This document shows, piece after piece, positions 23,255 through 34,574 of a stretch of 64,000 bases of DNA; the first letter of the stretch is position 1; every line of letters starts with the position of its first letter. This stretch comes from Daphnia carinata (taxonomy: Eukaryota; Arthropoda; Branchiopoda; Diplostraca; Daphniidae). The position numbers and the translations under genes are program-made. Under the pieces are notes generated by a model that saw only the letters and a list, made by a program, of their open reading frames with translations, was not told where the DNA came from and did not search any database. The stretch spans positions 2,666,001 to 2,730,000 of the forward strand of contig NC_081336.1 of assembly GCF_022539665.2 (NCBI RefSeq), in the 5' to 3' direction.

Positions 23255-24850
23255 CATCGAGAACATACGGCATCGTTGGATGGTTGGCAATTTTTTCAAT
23301 ATCGGGACCGAAACCCATAAAGCATTCGATCAGCTTCGTCCAAAATTAAAAACCTGGCCGTCGAGAAGTAAAATACTCCACGGTCGAGAAAATCCTTGAG
23401 TCGCCCCGCGGTCGCGACAAGAGTATTGCACCCAGCTTGAAGATTTGACCGCTGATGGCTCGTGGCAGTTCCTTCATATATAATGACAGATTTTAAAACC
23501 GAATTGCAGGAGAATTTACACGACCCGCGGTGAATTCGAATCGAAAATTCACGAGTGAGTGCGACAATTACAACTTCTGGCTTTTGAACCATGGCGGGGA
23601 CGCACCAGCAACACCTTGTTCTAACAATATGCTCATAACCGGTACCAAGTACGCCGCCTATATGAAGAAATGTGAAATTTTAGATGACTTAATCAACGAA
23701 TGTCACAAAGGGTTTGTTGAGTATCTTAGATGCCAGTGGACCTTTTAGCAGTCGCAATCACCGATGTGCCCACTCAAAATTATTTTTACCTCAACTTACC
23801 CGGTTCATACCGACTCATTCGAATCAAGTTAGTACGAGGGCATCAAGGTTTCAAAATTACACAGCGTTCATTACTTGGATTACCATTTGGCCGGAGCCCG
23901 TGACAGCACAAGCAATTAAATCTCTTTTGGCAAGAATAACTGCAACTGAAGCTTTCTGAACAGGTGTTGGTTTTATGTAGCCAGAATACTTAATGTTTTG
24001 AAGTAGTGGTAGGCGCAGGCCGGCTTCTTCAAATGATGTTACATATTGAGGTCCATATTTTCCTGTAACTACAAGCAAACCCTATAGATATCTTTAAATC
24101 ATAAAATACAGTTTTGAGAAATGGCTTACCTGGAGGATAACTTTATCAAAATTGCTAAAGCGTTCCCCACAGATGATGCCCTTAACAGTTCCTTTTCATC
24201 ACATGTCACAGCTTCCGGAATGTATTGTTCATGCGGCTTTCCATCCTCCATCAATTCACTGAATAGATGCAGGCAGCCTTTTGAGGTGGGGTCAGCTTCA
24301 TGACACTAGGGGTAAAACAATGAACACTGGAACATAAAATGTATGTGTGAAGATGCAATTGATGTTTTACGTTGTAACACTTGCTGCCACCAATGCCTCC
24401 TCCTTGTGGAAAATCCCTTGCTACATGGCCCTCTTCTTTGTTAAAAACTACTACTACTAAAAGAACTTAAAATGTTTTTTTGTTGTTTTTCTTTTACCTC
24501 ATGGCAGGTATGACTTCCACCACCGCCACGGCCCCCTTATGGACAATCCTTCGAGAAATGTCCCCTTACCCATACTGTAAAAAGCACCAAGAAGTTAAGT
24601 TCGCACATCTTTTTGGATATTTTCATCTTACTTTGTGACGTCAACGGACCACTGTCACCGCCTCCACCAGCTTGAGGACACTCTCTGGCAAAATGTCCTT
24701 CTCGACACTGTTAAACAAAACCATATTAAAGTAATCACACTAGGAATACAAAAAAACACTTACCTTGTGACCCTGGACAGAAAAAAAGTAAATCAGAATG
24801 AAACAAATTTTTGCGCGTGCAGAGAGCAGACTGCACGCGTCAAGCCAATC
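23255..24850 (-). pseudogene. vasa-type DEAD-box helicase, 5' half, degenerate
   Basis: N-terminal half of a vasa-like RNA helicase, which acts in germ-cell RNA regulation in animals. From the 5' end: CCHC zinc-knuckle pieces (REGHFARECPQ near 24676-24710, and EGHVARDFPQ with the last Cys replaced), a linker with HEQYIPEAV, then SFEEAGLRLPLLQNIKYSGY and PTPVQK. Motif I reads AVTGSGQM instead of AQTGSGKT, so the ATP-binding Lys is gone. PTRELA reads LTREFS, TPGR reads TAGR, while LDEADRML is kept. Just after it a two-base loss (RML-Y instead of RMLDMGF) shifts the frame; GFGPDIEKIANHPTMP can be read in the shifted frame. The helicase C-terminal domain is missing, and POLD1 sequence follows about 50 bp later on the same strand. 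Confidence 0.8.
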
Positions 24851-24861
24851 TAGAAATATGC

Positions 24862-24940
24862 CTGAAAATCATGGCCTACTATAATTATGATTATAGTAGA
24901 TAATTATGATTATATGATTATAGTAGGCCATGCTGAAAAT
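24862..24940. mobile_element. 63-bp hairpin MITE-like insertion with 8-bp target duplication
   Basis: CATGGCCTACTATAAT (24870-24885) is repeated perfectly inverted as ATTATAGTAGGCCATG (24917-24932). The 63-bp unit is flanked by identical 8-bp direct repeats CTGAAAAT (24862-24869 and 24933-24940). An 8-bp duplication and ends starting with CA fit the hAT superfamily. The unit is far too small to code for anything. Confidence 0.75.
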
Positions 24941-26190
24941 AAACTGCCCGATGAGCCACGGTTTAGGGCGCCTCTTGTGGACGCAAAGGTCATTATCCGT
25001 TACAAATTAAATGTTTTAAAATAAATTTAAAGTAATCATCCAAATCAAGATTTAACTTTAAAAAAAAGGAAAAAAGCGTAATACTTGGGGAAACACACTT
25101 TAATTTCTTGCTCCTTTCTTTAGTTTGTTCCAAAATGGGATATGACGAGTTTTCGTTAAGGCCATCCAGCTTCTCTGGTACCACCAGGTTCACATGACCA
25201 ATTCCAATGAGTGACACTTTTTAGCGAACAAAATTTTAAGCCCGACTGAGAAGAGTCGGGTTTATTTAGTCCGGCTTAAAATTTTTTTCGGTCAGTGTAT
25301 GTAGAGAATTAACTAGAAATGTGACCGGTAATAACAATGTGTGATAGCTCAGAAACAACAGAACTTGCTGCAAAACAAATGGGTTTTAGCAGCACCTGGT
25401 GGATGACCTGAGACTCGCTAACAGCCATTCCACTTCTAGGGATATTACCCTATTTAGGGGGATTTAAGGAAAATTTTTGGAATCTAGGGTGCAATTTTGG
25501 AAATCTAGGGTTTCAGGGATTGTCCAGGGCCTATTTAATTTTCTGGGGATATCTCGGGATTTTTAGATTTTTGGCCCAACCGCTGTTGCTTTTGGCGCTT
25601 CTATGAAACTTCAAAAGTAAAATGTTCCTCAGTAAGAGCCACCAAGCGGACAATGGTGAACGGTGCACTTTTCAGAAAGTAACAGGGATTTTTCTTGGAA
25701 TTTTTTTTTTTTTTAAATAGGGATTTGTGTCCCCAGTCTGGCAACGTTCTAAGGATACCACTTTGCGGAAAGTGGAAACACTGCTCGCTAAGCTGACATG
25801 ATGATGCTGCACCTGGATTAGTATAACTATAACGGTATCGAGGCTTATTCTGTGAATTTATTTCACTCAACCAACACATTTTATCAACGAATACATACCT
25901 TCACGGGTAGCACACCTAGGTTTGCATTTGAATGATGGGACGAAAAACATTTTTGAACTTTAAAACACACCAAGAAATTCACAGCTGGAGTTGTATATTT
26001 CTATTTCTAGCTTTGAAATATACAGATGGCTATTATCGTTTGCTCTACATCTACGTTCATGGCATACAATTGCCATTTAGATAAAATCTATAGTAAAAGG
26101 TTTGCTTAAAAGCCACACAAGTTCCTGCTTGTGATGGTCTCGAACAGATGCCCTCGAACACCACTGGCTGTCGGTAATCGAAGGATTGCA
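24941..26190. other. intergenic DNA with a second hairpin
   Basis: Apart from the imperfect palindrome at 25229-25288, this region shows only short frames with no recognised family. A degenerate TCTAGGGT-like motif recurs at about 25440-25560. Confidence 0.4.
25229..25288. repeat. imperfect palindromic element
   Basis: AAAATTTTAAGCCCGACT near the left end pairs with AGTCCGGCTTAAAATTTT at the right end, with an inner CCCGACT / AGTCGGG hairpin. The flanks extend weak complementarity (CACT...GCGAA against TTCGGTCAGTG). It resembles a small foldback element, but no clear target duplication was found. Confidence 0.5.
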
Positions 26191-27595
26191 CTAGGACAAG
26201 GGACACAGAACGTAACCAGCAGGTAAACAAGCAAGTGCTGCTGCAGGAACAAACGTTTGTGTGAGGGTGCTCGTGACGATCGACCCAAGGATGGTCACTG
26301 TTGTGTACGTCAAGAAGTTCTGTATATTAAACTTGAAAGCTTTTCCTTCCCTCTGCTGCTTTGCCATGTATGTCACTAGGCTGTTGGATTCATCGTTGTT
26401 GATTGTCTCTTCTTTCGATGAGGTCATTTCTACTGGCGGAGTCTGGATCGGATCATGTGGTAGGATCGACGAAGGCTCCACCGTGGGTGTTACACTAAGC
26501 AGTTTAATGGATAACAAAATATATAAAAATATAAATACAGATAAAAAAAAAGAAAAATTCTAAACTTACATTTCCACCTTTGAAGGATTAATTGGAAATT
26601 GGCTCTCGTCTTCTTCGAGGGCGTGATCGACTTCAGGGCTACGCTTACGACGGCAAGGTACAGGTGGGTCGCTTGGATCAAGATTAGTAATCTGAATGCA
26701 CGACACGATACTGATGGTTGTGCATGTTGAAGTAACTTTAACGGTCAGGGTTTTCGACAGCAAATTGGAGCCATCGAGGTAAAAAAAACGGGCATTTTGT
26801 TGTTGATTGCCAGCGGCCAAACCTTGATAAAACCCGAAATTCTTGATTCTTGGTTTGACGTTAGCCATTTGATTTTGGTTGGTCATTTGTTGCTGAGCCA
26901 CCACAGGAATTATTTTTCCCAATTTATCATCTTCATTTTGAAAGCTCAATTTGGGGTGCGAATAACCAACTTTACTCGGACCATCCACGAATAAATTTTG
27001 GTTGGTAAACATTTCTATGATCGACTCGTCTCCATCAGCCTAAAACCCAATTCATGTCGAATGATCTTATACTTTTTAAAGCACGATATTTTACCTGTGA
27101 ATAAACGGCGGAGGGTGCGATAGGTCTCACGTAAGGGAAGACCGTAAACGCCTTTTTCTCTTCGTTATCCTGGCCCACCTGCTTAAGCATCGAGTCCTGG
27201 TTCTTCTGCTCAACAGTTTGCTTATTGTCGATGTAATACTGAGGGCTTCCCCTGAATGCACCTTCGTAGCTTCCCTCTTCATTCTAAAAGCAGACGTCGA
27301 AGATGAAAGAAATGCAGAGCTTAACTCTGAAACTAAACAAATAAAATTTTACCTGTGGATTGAAAATGAGAGCGGATTGAATGTTAGGCCTTGAATAGCG
27401 GAAGTACGGGATGTTCGCATCAACAGGATCGTAGTAATGAGATGCTGCTGGTTGGCGTTGATTATACAAGAACGTTCTTGGTAGTTGGTGATACTGGGAC
27501 AACCATTGTTGTCCTGATCTTTGCTGATGAAATTGTTGAGGCGAGATGGCTACCAGGGCTGACGCCATAAAGATTAAGCCCAAGACGAATTTCAT
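26191..27595 (-). CDS. lineage-specific secreted protein, copy A
   Basis: Exons 27353-27595, 27095-27283, 26570-27039 and 26191-26494 join to 402 codons in frame. The N-terminus (MKFVLGLIFMASALVAIS) is a signal peptide, followed by a Gln/Tyr-rich region with PYFRYSRP. The conserved core reads LTVKVTSTCTTISIVSCI and is followed by a basic CRRKR site that looks like a furin-type cleavage site. The C-terminus has SSTLTQTF-type sequence (TSTLTQTFVPAAALACLP) with a hydrophobic, cysteine-containing tail. A 5' untranslated intron ends directly before the ATG. I know no function; two paralogues follow in tandem. Copy A has a 63-codon exon (27095-27283) absent from the other two. Confidence 0.75.
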
Positions 27596-27785
27596 CTTTG
27601 TTTTGCTTCTGAACCCCCACAAAAAGCAACTGGTTACCATTGTAATCTGCAAACACTTAAAACATATTATTTTGCTTACCTTAAATACAAGATGGCAGGG
27701 AACAGAAGAGGAACGCAAAACCGGCGATGGTATCGCAAGTAGTTGCTGTTAAGCACTGACATAAAATCAAGTCTGGATTTAGTTT

Positions 27786-27793
27786 CTTATATA
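27786..27793 (-). promoter_or_regulatory. TATA box of copy A
   Basis: TATATAAG on the minus strand, about 190 bp upstream of the ATG and upstream of the 5' untranslated exon whose donor is at about 27679. The identical octamer stands at the matching place in copies B and C. Confidence 0.65.
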
Positions 27794-27799
27794 GCTGCG

Positions 27800-29393
27800 A
27801 TTCTACCTTAACGTCATGCTGCGTAATGCGTCCAGGTATAACCGTCCTTGGAAATGACATTGACAGCTTTACTACCATAATGTCCGTATAGGTGTAAAAT
27901 GCACAATTGCACTATCTGCGGCGTGAGGTACATCAGTTACTGTAAATTAGTATTTATAGCATTGAAAAGGTTCTGTTCTGTTTCATTGAATACCTTATTT
28001 ATTGTTCTTCAGAGCGGTCTCTTCGGGAGGTCGTCCGTTCTGCGATAGGCTTTTTTTCACACAGCAGCCTCAATACGACCAAAGATAAGTCCAAACGCTG
28101 CTGACGGCGTACATCCTACATAAATTTCAAAAAATACTGAATTACCGGGCTTGAGTGAACCCACCCCCCCGCATTGTTTCTTTTTTTCGGATGTATCATT
28201 TCCATTCATACTGCGGCGGATGGCGGGAAAGGTGACCGGGTACTTCTCGGCTAATGGGACGTGAAAATTACGAAAATAAATCAGCCCTCACGCGAAACAG
28301 GTGTAGCGTCACCTTAACGTTCATGGTGTAAAGAATAGTGAACTCCAGAAGAAATACGAACCTCAGGCTTCCGGAACGTTTATCAAAAACTACCGCCAGG
28401 TGTACAAACGACAAATTCACGATGCTATTTAAAGATTCGATTGCAAAGCAAATGTACGAATCTATGGGGGGTTGTGCCTAAAGAATGCTACAACCTATTT
28501 TAGCGGTTGTTTTCTTTTTTCCATTGCGAGTTAACGATTTGTAATTTAAGGTCGGCAAAAATCAGCCAAAAACAAATAAACAATAGCTGAATTAACCTGC
28601 CACAAGCTATCGCATCGCAATGAAAATTTGCTAACGACCATGGGCTTATTAAGAAGTTCGTTGACCGAACCCGGAAACGAAACTAACGTTGAATTATCGT
28701 ACTTAGTGCGTATGTAAATGAAGATTAATTTCCCCTGCACGTGGACTGTCCAAGTGGAAATACACACAGTGGCCGTCTGTCCGCATGACGAAGTTTGTGT
28801 CTGGTACCCTTTGATAGCGACCGGTAGTTTTCTCCGAGAACAAGCTAAACGAAGTATCTTCCGCTTCACATTTGCACGGTCGTGCGGGTTTTGTTGTAAC
28901 TCTGAAATCCCGCATTCAGACACTGCGAACAAAATTCCCGAATTAAAGAAGTATTTTTTGAAATGTAATTTATGATTATTACCTTGAAAAGAGAAGAATA
29001 AACCACACAAGTTGGAAAACCTGAAGATTTATCGATTGCGATAGTGTTCAATGCCGTAAATTTGGGCAAGCCATTCCACGTTTGGTGATGCTGATTTCGC
29101 TCTTGCTGTGCAGAGGAGTTGAGCTCTGCAAAGGTGAGAAAACTGGAACAATCTAGTGTGGTAAGAACGCCGTATCTTCGCACCAGCCAGTTCCTTAATA
29201 CTTTCAGTTTATGTTTCATTAATTTTCCAATTTACACACAATGACATGCATTATGGTAAGTGAAGAAATTAAAGAAAATAACCAGAAACAGAACCAATTG
29301 CCCTAGTTTAAACACAATTCTCAAGCAGAAATTAAACAGAAAATCTGTTGGGATAAAATAATTTGCAAAACACCAAATTTAAAACGGCACAAA
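27800..29393. other. spacer between copies A and B
   Basis: Contains several minus-strand open frames at about 28546-29219 with exon-like AG/GT boundaries (for example a donor near 28981), but I recognise no family and different frames overlap, so no gene is called. Confidence 0.4.
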
Positions 29394-30528
29394 TTAGCAG
29401 ACAACGTATCCGGGTGGCAAGCAGGCCAAGTCAGCCGCTGGAACAAACGTTTGCGTAAGTGTACTGGAGACGACCGACCAACTGGTTGTCGTAGTTGACG
29501 TGAATTGATGTTTCCAAATAAATCTAGCCTCCCTGTCGGGCTTCTCAGATTGGTTCGAAAATCCTCTCAATTTAGAGTTGTTGATCTCCAGTTCTTTTGA
29601 TGAAATCACATCAACTGACGAAATTTGAGCGGAATCACGGGGAACAACTGGCCACGGCGCCGCGGTAGGCGTAACGCTATACACACAAGTTAAAGGCTGT
29701 TACTTAACATTTAGAATTTAAGCTAAGCTACAAGATATCGAGTTTCTGTGATGGAACACAATTGCATAAAATAAATATATAACTCACGGTTGGACTTTAG
29801 ATGGATTGACAGAAAACTGCGTTCCGTCTTCACCTGGATGACTCATTTCAATGTCACGCCTACGACGGCAAGCTGGAATAGGTGCGTCTGGAAGATTGGC
29901 GGCCGGAATGCACGATATGATGCTTAGAGATGTGCAAGTCGAAGTTACTCTCAACGTAACAGTTTTCAAGAATGGATTGATAGAAGAATCTGAGTTGAAA
30001 TAAAACAAACGGCCTTCCTGTCCTTGCTTCTTGCCGGCAGGGAAATCTAGAAAGGAGCTCTTAATCCTTGGCATGACATCAACCTCTTCATTGGGATTGT
30101 TCTTATAGCGGTAACCAACGGTAGGTAACAGTCGTACCCAATTTTCTTGCTTTCCTTGGTTGCCTCGACCCAGTCCTTCATGCTGTTGTAAAAATACATT
30201 GCAATAATGAAAAAAACCAGCAATAAGAAGCTGCCTACATATCACTTACAGGTTCTTTTTAATACAATCAAAACTAATCACTTACTTCACGGAAGAATGT
30301 GCTAGGTGTATTCGCAGCGTACGAATATCGGAAGGACGGGAGGTCAGTTGCAACAGGATACAGTAACGCCGTTGGTTGATACTCATAACCGTATTGAAAT
30401 GCTGCGTGTGGCTGTTGGTAATAAGGCAACCACCATTGATGTTGGCCAACCGAGTGCTGATGGAAGTATTGAGGAGAGATGGATATAATGGCCGACATTA
30501 GAACCATCGTGCCTGAGAAGATTTTCAT
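29394..30528 (-). CDS. lineage-specific secreted protein, copy B
   Basis: Paralogue of copy A. Exons 30286-30528, 29788-30182 and 29394-29676 join to 307 codons. It has a signal peptide (MKIFSGTMVLMSAIISIS), a Gln/Tyr/His-rich stretch, the conserved core VTLRVTSTCTSLSIISCIPA, a basic CRRRRDIE site, and a C-terminus with SSTLTQTFVPAADLACLPPG. It lacks the extra exon seen in copy A. All splice phases match copy A (0 after exon 1, 2 before the last exon), so the copies arose by duplication of whole genes. It is the most compact intact member. Confidence 0.75.
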
Positions 30529-30704
30529 CTTTGAAACTTGAAAAAGAAAATGCAGAGTTAAATTAAAAGTAATAAAACATGATGATTTAAAAAAAATTTT
30601 ATTACCTTAATTGGATGAGCGTCAAGAGAATGCTTGTGTGCGGAGGGTGTCGTGTCGCGAACGATTACTGCCTACTGCGATAAAACGAGAGAATGAATCG
30701 TTTT

Positions 30705-30712
30705 CTTATATA
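30705..30712 (-). promoter_or_regulatory. TATA box of copy B
   Basis: TATATAAG on the minus strand, about 177 bp upstream of the ATG of copy B, with a 5' untranslated intron between them (donor near 30602). Same octamer as copies A and C. Confidence 0.65.
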
Positions 30713-32244
30713 CCTACGATTTGAATGCTCAAATTCGATGGTGGTCGAATAGCATTAAATGCCCTTGGAAGTGTCACTGACAGCTTTATTACGACGTATC
30801 TGCCGGAGTATGTGAGAGTTAGGATGCGTTCGCAATACAGAGTTTTCTTAACACAGTAGATGATGACTTGCTATTAAACTGCGAAATTGTACGAAAAAAA
30901 GAGCTTGCGCGAGGCTTCGTTCTATTGAGCATAGCGATGGGCACCTGGTAGACCGAAGCGCTCAGCGATAGTCATTTTAGCTCTTTAGCTGTCCACTCGA
31001 GCAAACAAGATCACTAGCATATCGCTGTATATCAACGAACAGAATTTTCCGGAACGTCCACTTTCCCTTAGCTCGGGATCAAATAATTCTTGGGCCCCTT
31101 TCTATTTTTGTCTTATTTCGCACATATTTCGTAGGGAGGTCTAACATGGCGATAGCGGACAAGGTAAGAGACCACTTCCGGGCTAACGATTCCCACAAAT
31201 AGCCGGAATTAATCGGTTTTTCACACGAATCGTGCGGAGAACGTTAGCAGTTAAGATATGTCTAAAATAGGAATTCTTCATCCATTTGTTTACATTATCA
31301 AAGGGCATCGCAAAGTTCCCCATTCCCAAATGCTATCTAGACTTTCGTCCTAAGAGGAAACGCACGTTGAATGAACGCGGGTATAATTTACAGTGAAAAA
31401 CGTACTTACTGCGGTTCTTTTTTCACTTCAACATGAGAAATACTGTCAATTTCCTCGTCCAAAAGCCGGAACGGTCGCATTTCTGGATAGCAGAAGAAAA
31501 ACCAGTCAATACATTTGCACCAGAAACAATCGTTTTTGAACACTGTTCGTTACCGAACACGTTTTTATCACTATTCCACACTATTTGTCCGCTATTGGAA
31601 AGGAAAGCCTTGTATCTCAGAGGAGCTATCACCATCCGCCGAAGTAAGTATGTTTGCCTTTAAAAAAAAAAAAAGGTGGTTTAATTTCAACTTATTGGAG
31701 GTTTAATGCAAGCTTCGGCCGTTTCCGCTAACATTACCTTGCCCGTTCTGTTTTGTGCATCTCCGGATTCTTGTTAGGCAAAGATTCTTGACTGGTATAT
31801 CCGGTGGCTCCTTTCGTGACTCCCACCTGAAATTGTCTCTGCAATTTTTTTCTTTTTTTTTCAGTATCTAAAAATCCAATAGGACCCACATCCACCTGTC
31901 CACCTGAATTGGCGTTATTTTTTAACACTGCAATTGCTTCTTCAAGTGTCCAAAACGTTGGAGTCTCAGATGGAAAACGAACCCCATTATTTGCTTACGA
32001 ACACCAGGTATTCTAACTCCAACCGTAGCTCCTACTGCTGCATTTCTAAATTTTCAAATACGAATGCTGTCTTCAATGCTTCGTCAGTTTTATTGGCGGA
32101 CTGAATAACCGCTCTACGTCTAGGAAGAGAAAAGCAAGACAGATAATTAATTATTTCAGCCATTGCGTAATAATATACTGGATACGATGTAGATTAAAAA
32201 GGATTGCTTGATTACATAATTGCTCGCTGGAGAGGGGTCCATTT
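30713..32244. other. spacer between copies B and C
   Basis: No gene could be supported. Frames near 31734-32000 on the minus strand and 31433-31700 on the plus strand are open but resemble nothing I know. The spacer is about as long as the one between copies A and B, as expected after tandem duplication. Confidence 0.4.
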
Positions 32245-33325
32245 TTAGCAAACAAGGAAACCCGGTGGTAGGCAAGCCAATGCTACTGCTGGAACAAAGT
32301 CTGCGTGAGCGGGCTAGATACCACTATCAAGCTGGTTGTCGTCGTCGATGTAAAGTAATTTTTCCAGTGAAGAAATTTTGCTTTTCTCTCCTGTTTCTCC
32401 AGGTGGGCAGCAAACTGATCGTTGATGACCTCTTCTTCCTTCGATGAAATCATCTTAATGGAAGGAGTCAGGATGGAATCGTTAGGAACAGCTGGCAACG
32501 GCTGCACAGTCGGTGTTACACTGTACATGCAAAAATATTCCATTAACATGTAGCATATCTTATGAAAGCTATTAAAAATTTACCTTTCCACTTGTGTGGA
32601 GTTTATCGGGAACTGTGTCTCCTCTTCATCTCTTGATTGATCGACCTCATTATTGCGTTTACGGCGACAAGCTGGAATAGGGGCGGCAGGAAGACTGGCG
32701 GCCGGAATGCACGATACGAGACTCAGCGAAGTGCACGTTGATGTAACTCTTAACGTGACAGTTCTCAACAGCGGATTGTAAATTGAGTCAGAGTTAACAT
32801 AAAAGCGGTGCTGCGCTTGTCCGCCTGACGAGGAATCCTGATAATAAGATTCATAATTCTTAAATCTTGGCTGGACGATGTTGGCCATTCGATTTCGGTT
32901 GGGTGTAGATTGCTGAGCCATCACAGGGATGAATCGTCCTGATTTTTACTCTTCACTTTGCTGATCCAACTGCTCAGGTAAATACACAAGTGGGTTCTGA
33001 ACGCCCGCAAACAAATGCTGATTGGCAAATTGTCTGCTAAATTCACCCTCGTCATTCTAATAATCATTTTCATCATTTAGAACAGGTTATCGGAAATACT
33101 TTGAATGCAGTATACCTGTGCGTCAATGATGGTAGGTCGGACAGGTTTGGAAAAGCGGAAGTAAGGGACGTCAGTTTCAACAGGGCCATAGAACTGCGAT
33201 CGTTGATAGTTATTAAGAACGGGCTGCGATGGAGAGTAAGGAGACAGCCACATCAGTTCTCCATGCCTTTGCTGCTGAGAGGCGACGAAGAAAGCAGACA
33301 TCAGAATCATCAAATAGCACTTCAT
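32245..33325 (-). pseudogene. lineage-specific secreted protein, copy C, decaying
   Basis: Third tandem copy. Exons 33116-33325, 32584-33056 and 32245-32520 keep all splice sites, the signal peptide (MKCYLMILMSAFFVAS), the core VTLRVTSTCTSLSLVSCIPA and the basic CRRKRN site. Two lesions are visible. A TAA at 32946-32948 interrupts the second exon where copy A has an acidic residue. Near 32299-32302 one base is missing inside TQTFVPA, which sends the reading into an early stop; in the other frame the family tail and its stop (32245-32247) are still present. The exons total one base short of a multiple of three. It could be a very recent pseudogene, or the short product could still be secreted. 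Confidence 0.75.
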
Positions 33326-33463
33326 CTATTAAAAAGAAAATTCATTTCAATTTAAATTTTAAATAGCATAAGCATTATAAATGCTTACCTTTTTGAGAGG
33401 AGGAATTCAGATGTAGTACTTCTCTATAGTTCGAGTGTACCAAACTGAAAGAAAGAATTTACC

Positions 33464-33471
33464 CTTATATA
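33464..33471 (-). promoter_or_regulatory. TATA box of copy C
   Basis: TATATAAG on the minus strand about 139 bp upstream of the ATG of copy C. The promoter is intact even though the coding sequence carries two lesions. Confidence 0.6.
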
Positions 33472-33479
33472 CCCTACCA

Positions 33480-34574
33480 TTTCAGCTATGTTTAAGCTTT
33501 TGTTTGAATTCGTGAAAAATATTGCGGTGGCTGGATGCCCCTGAAGACGATGAATCTAATGAATTCCATAACTCATCGAATTCAATTGTAAGTACTTGTC
33601 GACATTAAAAAATAGAATCTCCCTTCACCGAGCACGTTTGGAATATCCAGAATGCTGTTTCGAATAGCAAACCATTTACTGGAGAGAGGTAATGAGCAAT
33701 CGTTTGTCTGAGAGGACCATTGCCGATGGTACATTCATTTTGAACTAATTGTTGCGTAACCTCAGGGCTTGGTCTCTATAGAGGCTCTACGTTGCTTGAG
33801 GCCTGAAAAAGCTTTGTTTGAATGTATACCTTGAGTTCCAGTAGCTACGGATGACTGAACCAACTTCCATTCCAGAGTACGCTTTGATTTGTTTTCTGCG
33901 ATAAAACGTTTAAAAAAAGGCCATGGAGGACGTCGCAATTCTTGAATTGAACACGTAAAAAATTGCCACAATCAAATAGGTGAATCCCCCCAGCTGCAGG
34001 CACGTAAACCTCTTTTAAAATCTAAAAAAAAAACAAAAGGAAAAAGAGTAGCCGAACGAAACAGGTGGAAGACATTAATTCGAAGGGGTCGTGAGACCCA
34101 CACGGACAATTTTTAAACGGTGCTCTCGGAGTCGCGAAAATGGACATTAAATATCCATTTCTCGATAGGCCAGCTAAATTCTCACTGCTGTTCAAGTACT
34201 TTTCAATGGAATCTCTGACATACAAAGAGTTTCCCTTGCAAAGATAAACGCAAGACCACACTTGCTGAACCAACGAAGCCAGTGCGAGTCTATAACGTAT
34301 TCACAGCTGCATTGAATTAAGGGAAATCGTTGTTGAAAACCAATACCTTTCGGGACCCACAGTTTACTTCTACCTACTCCTATTGGTACGTCCTTTAAGA
34401 CTGTTGAATTGATCGATAGAATTCTATTTCTTAAATGCAAATTCGATTAGTTTTAGGATAATATTCAATAACATAACTTACTACGTAGGCAACTATGCAG
34501 TTGAAAGACATTTTCGGCCAATTGCACCTTTTTATTATTTTACTCCCTTTGCCTTGTGGTTATTTAAGGTTTCA
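33480..34574. other. intergenic DNA downstream of PSMG2
   Basis: Lies between the promoter of copy C and the PSMG2 stop codon. Minus-strand open frames at 33762-33971 and 34022-34440 could be part of another small gene, but show no recognisable domain. Confidence 0.4.

Noticed and set aside
28546-29219. Possible gene on the minus strand between copies A and B
   Set aside because: Overlapping frames compete, no family is recognisable and no consistent exon chain could be built.
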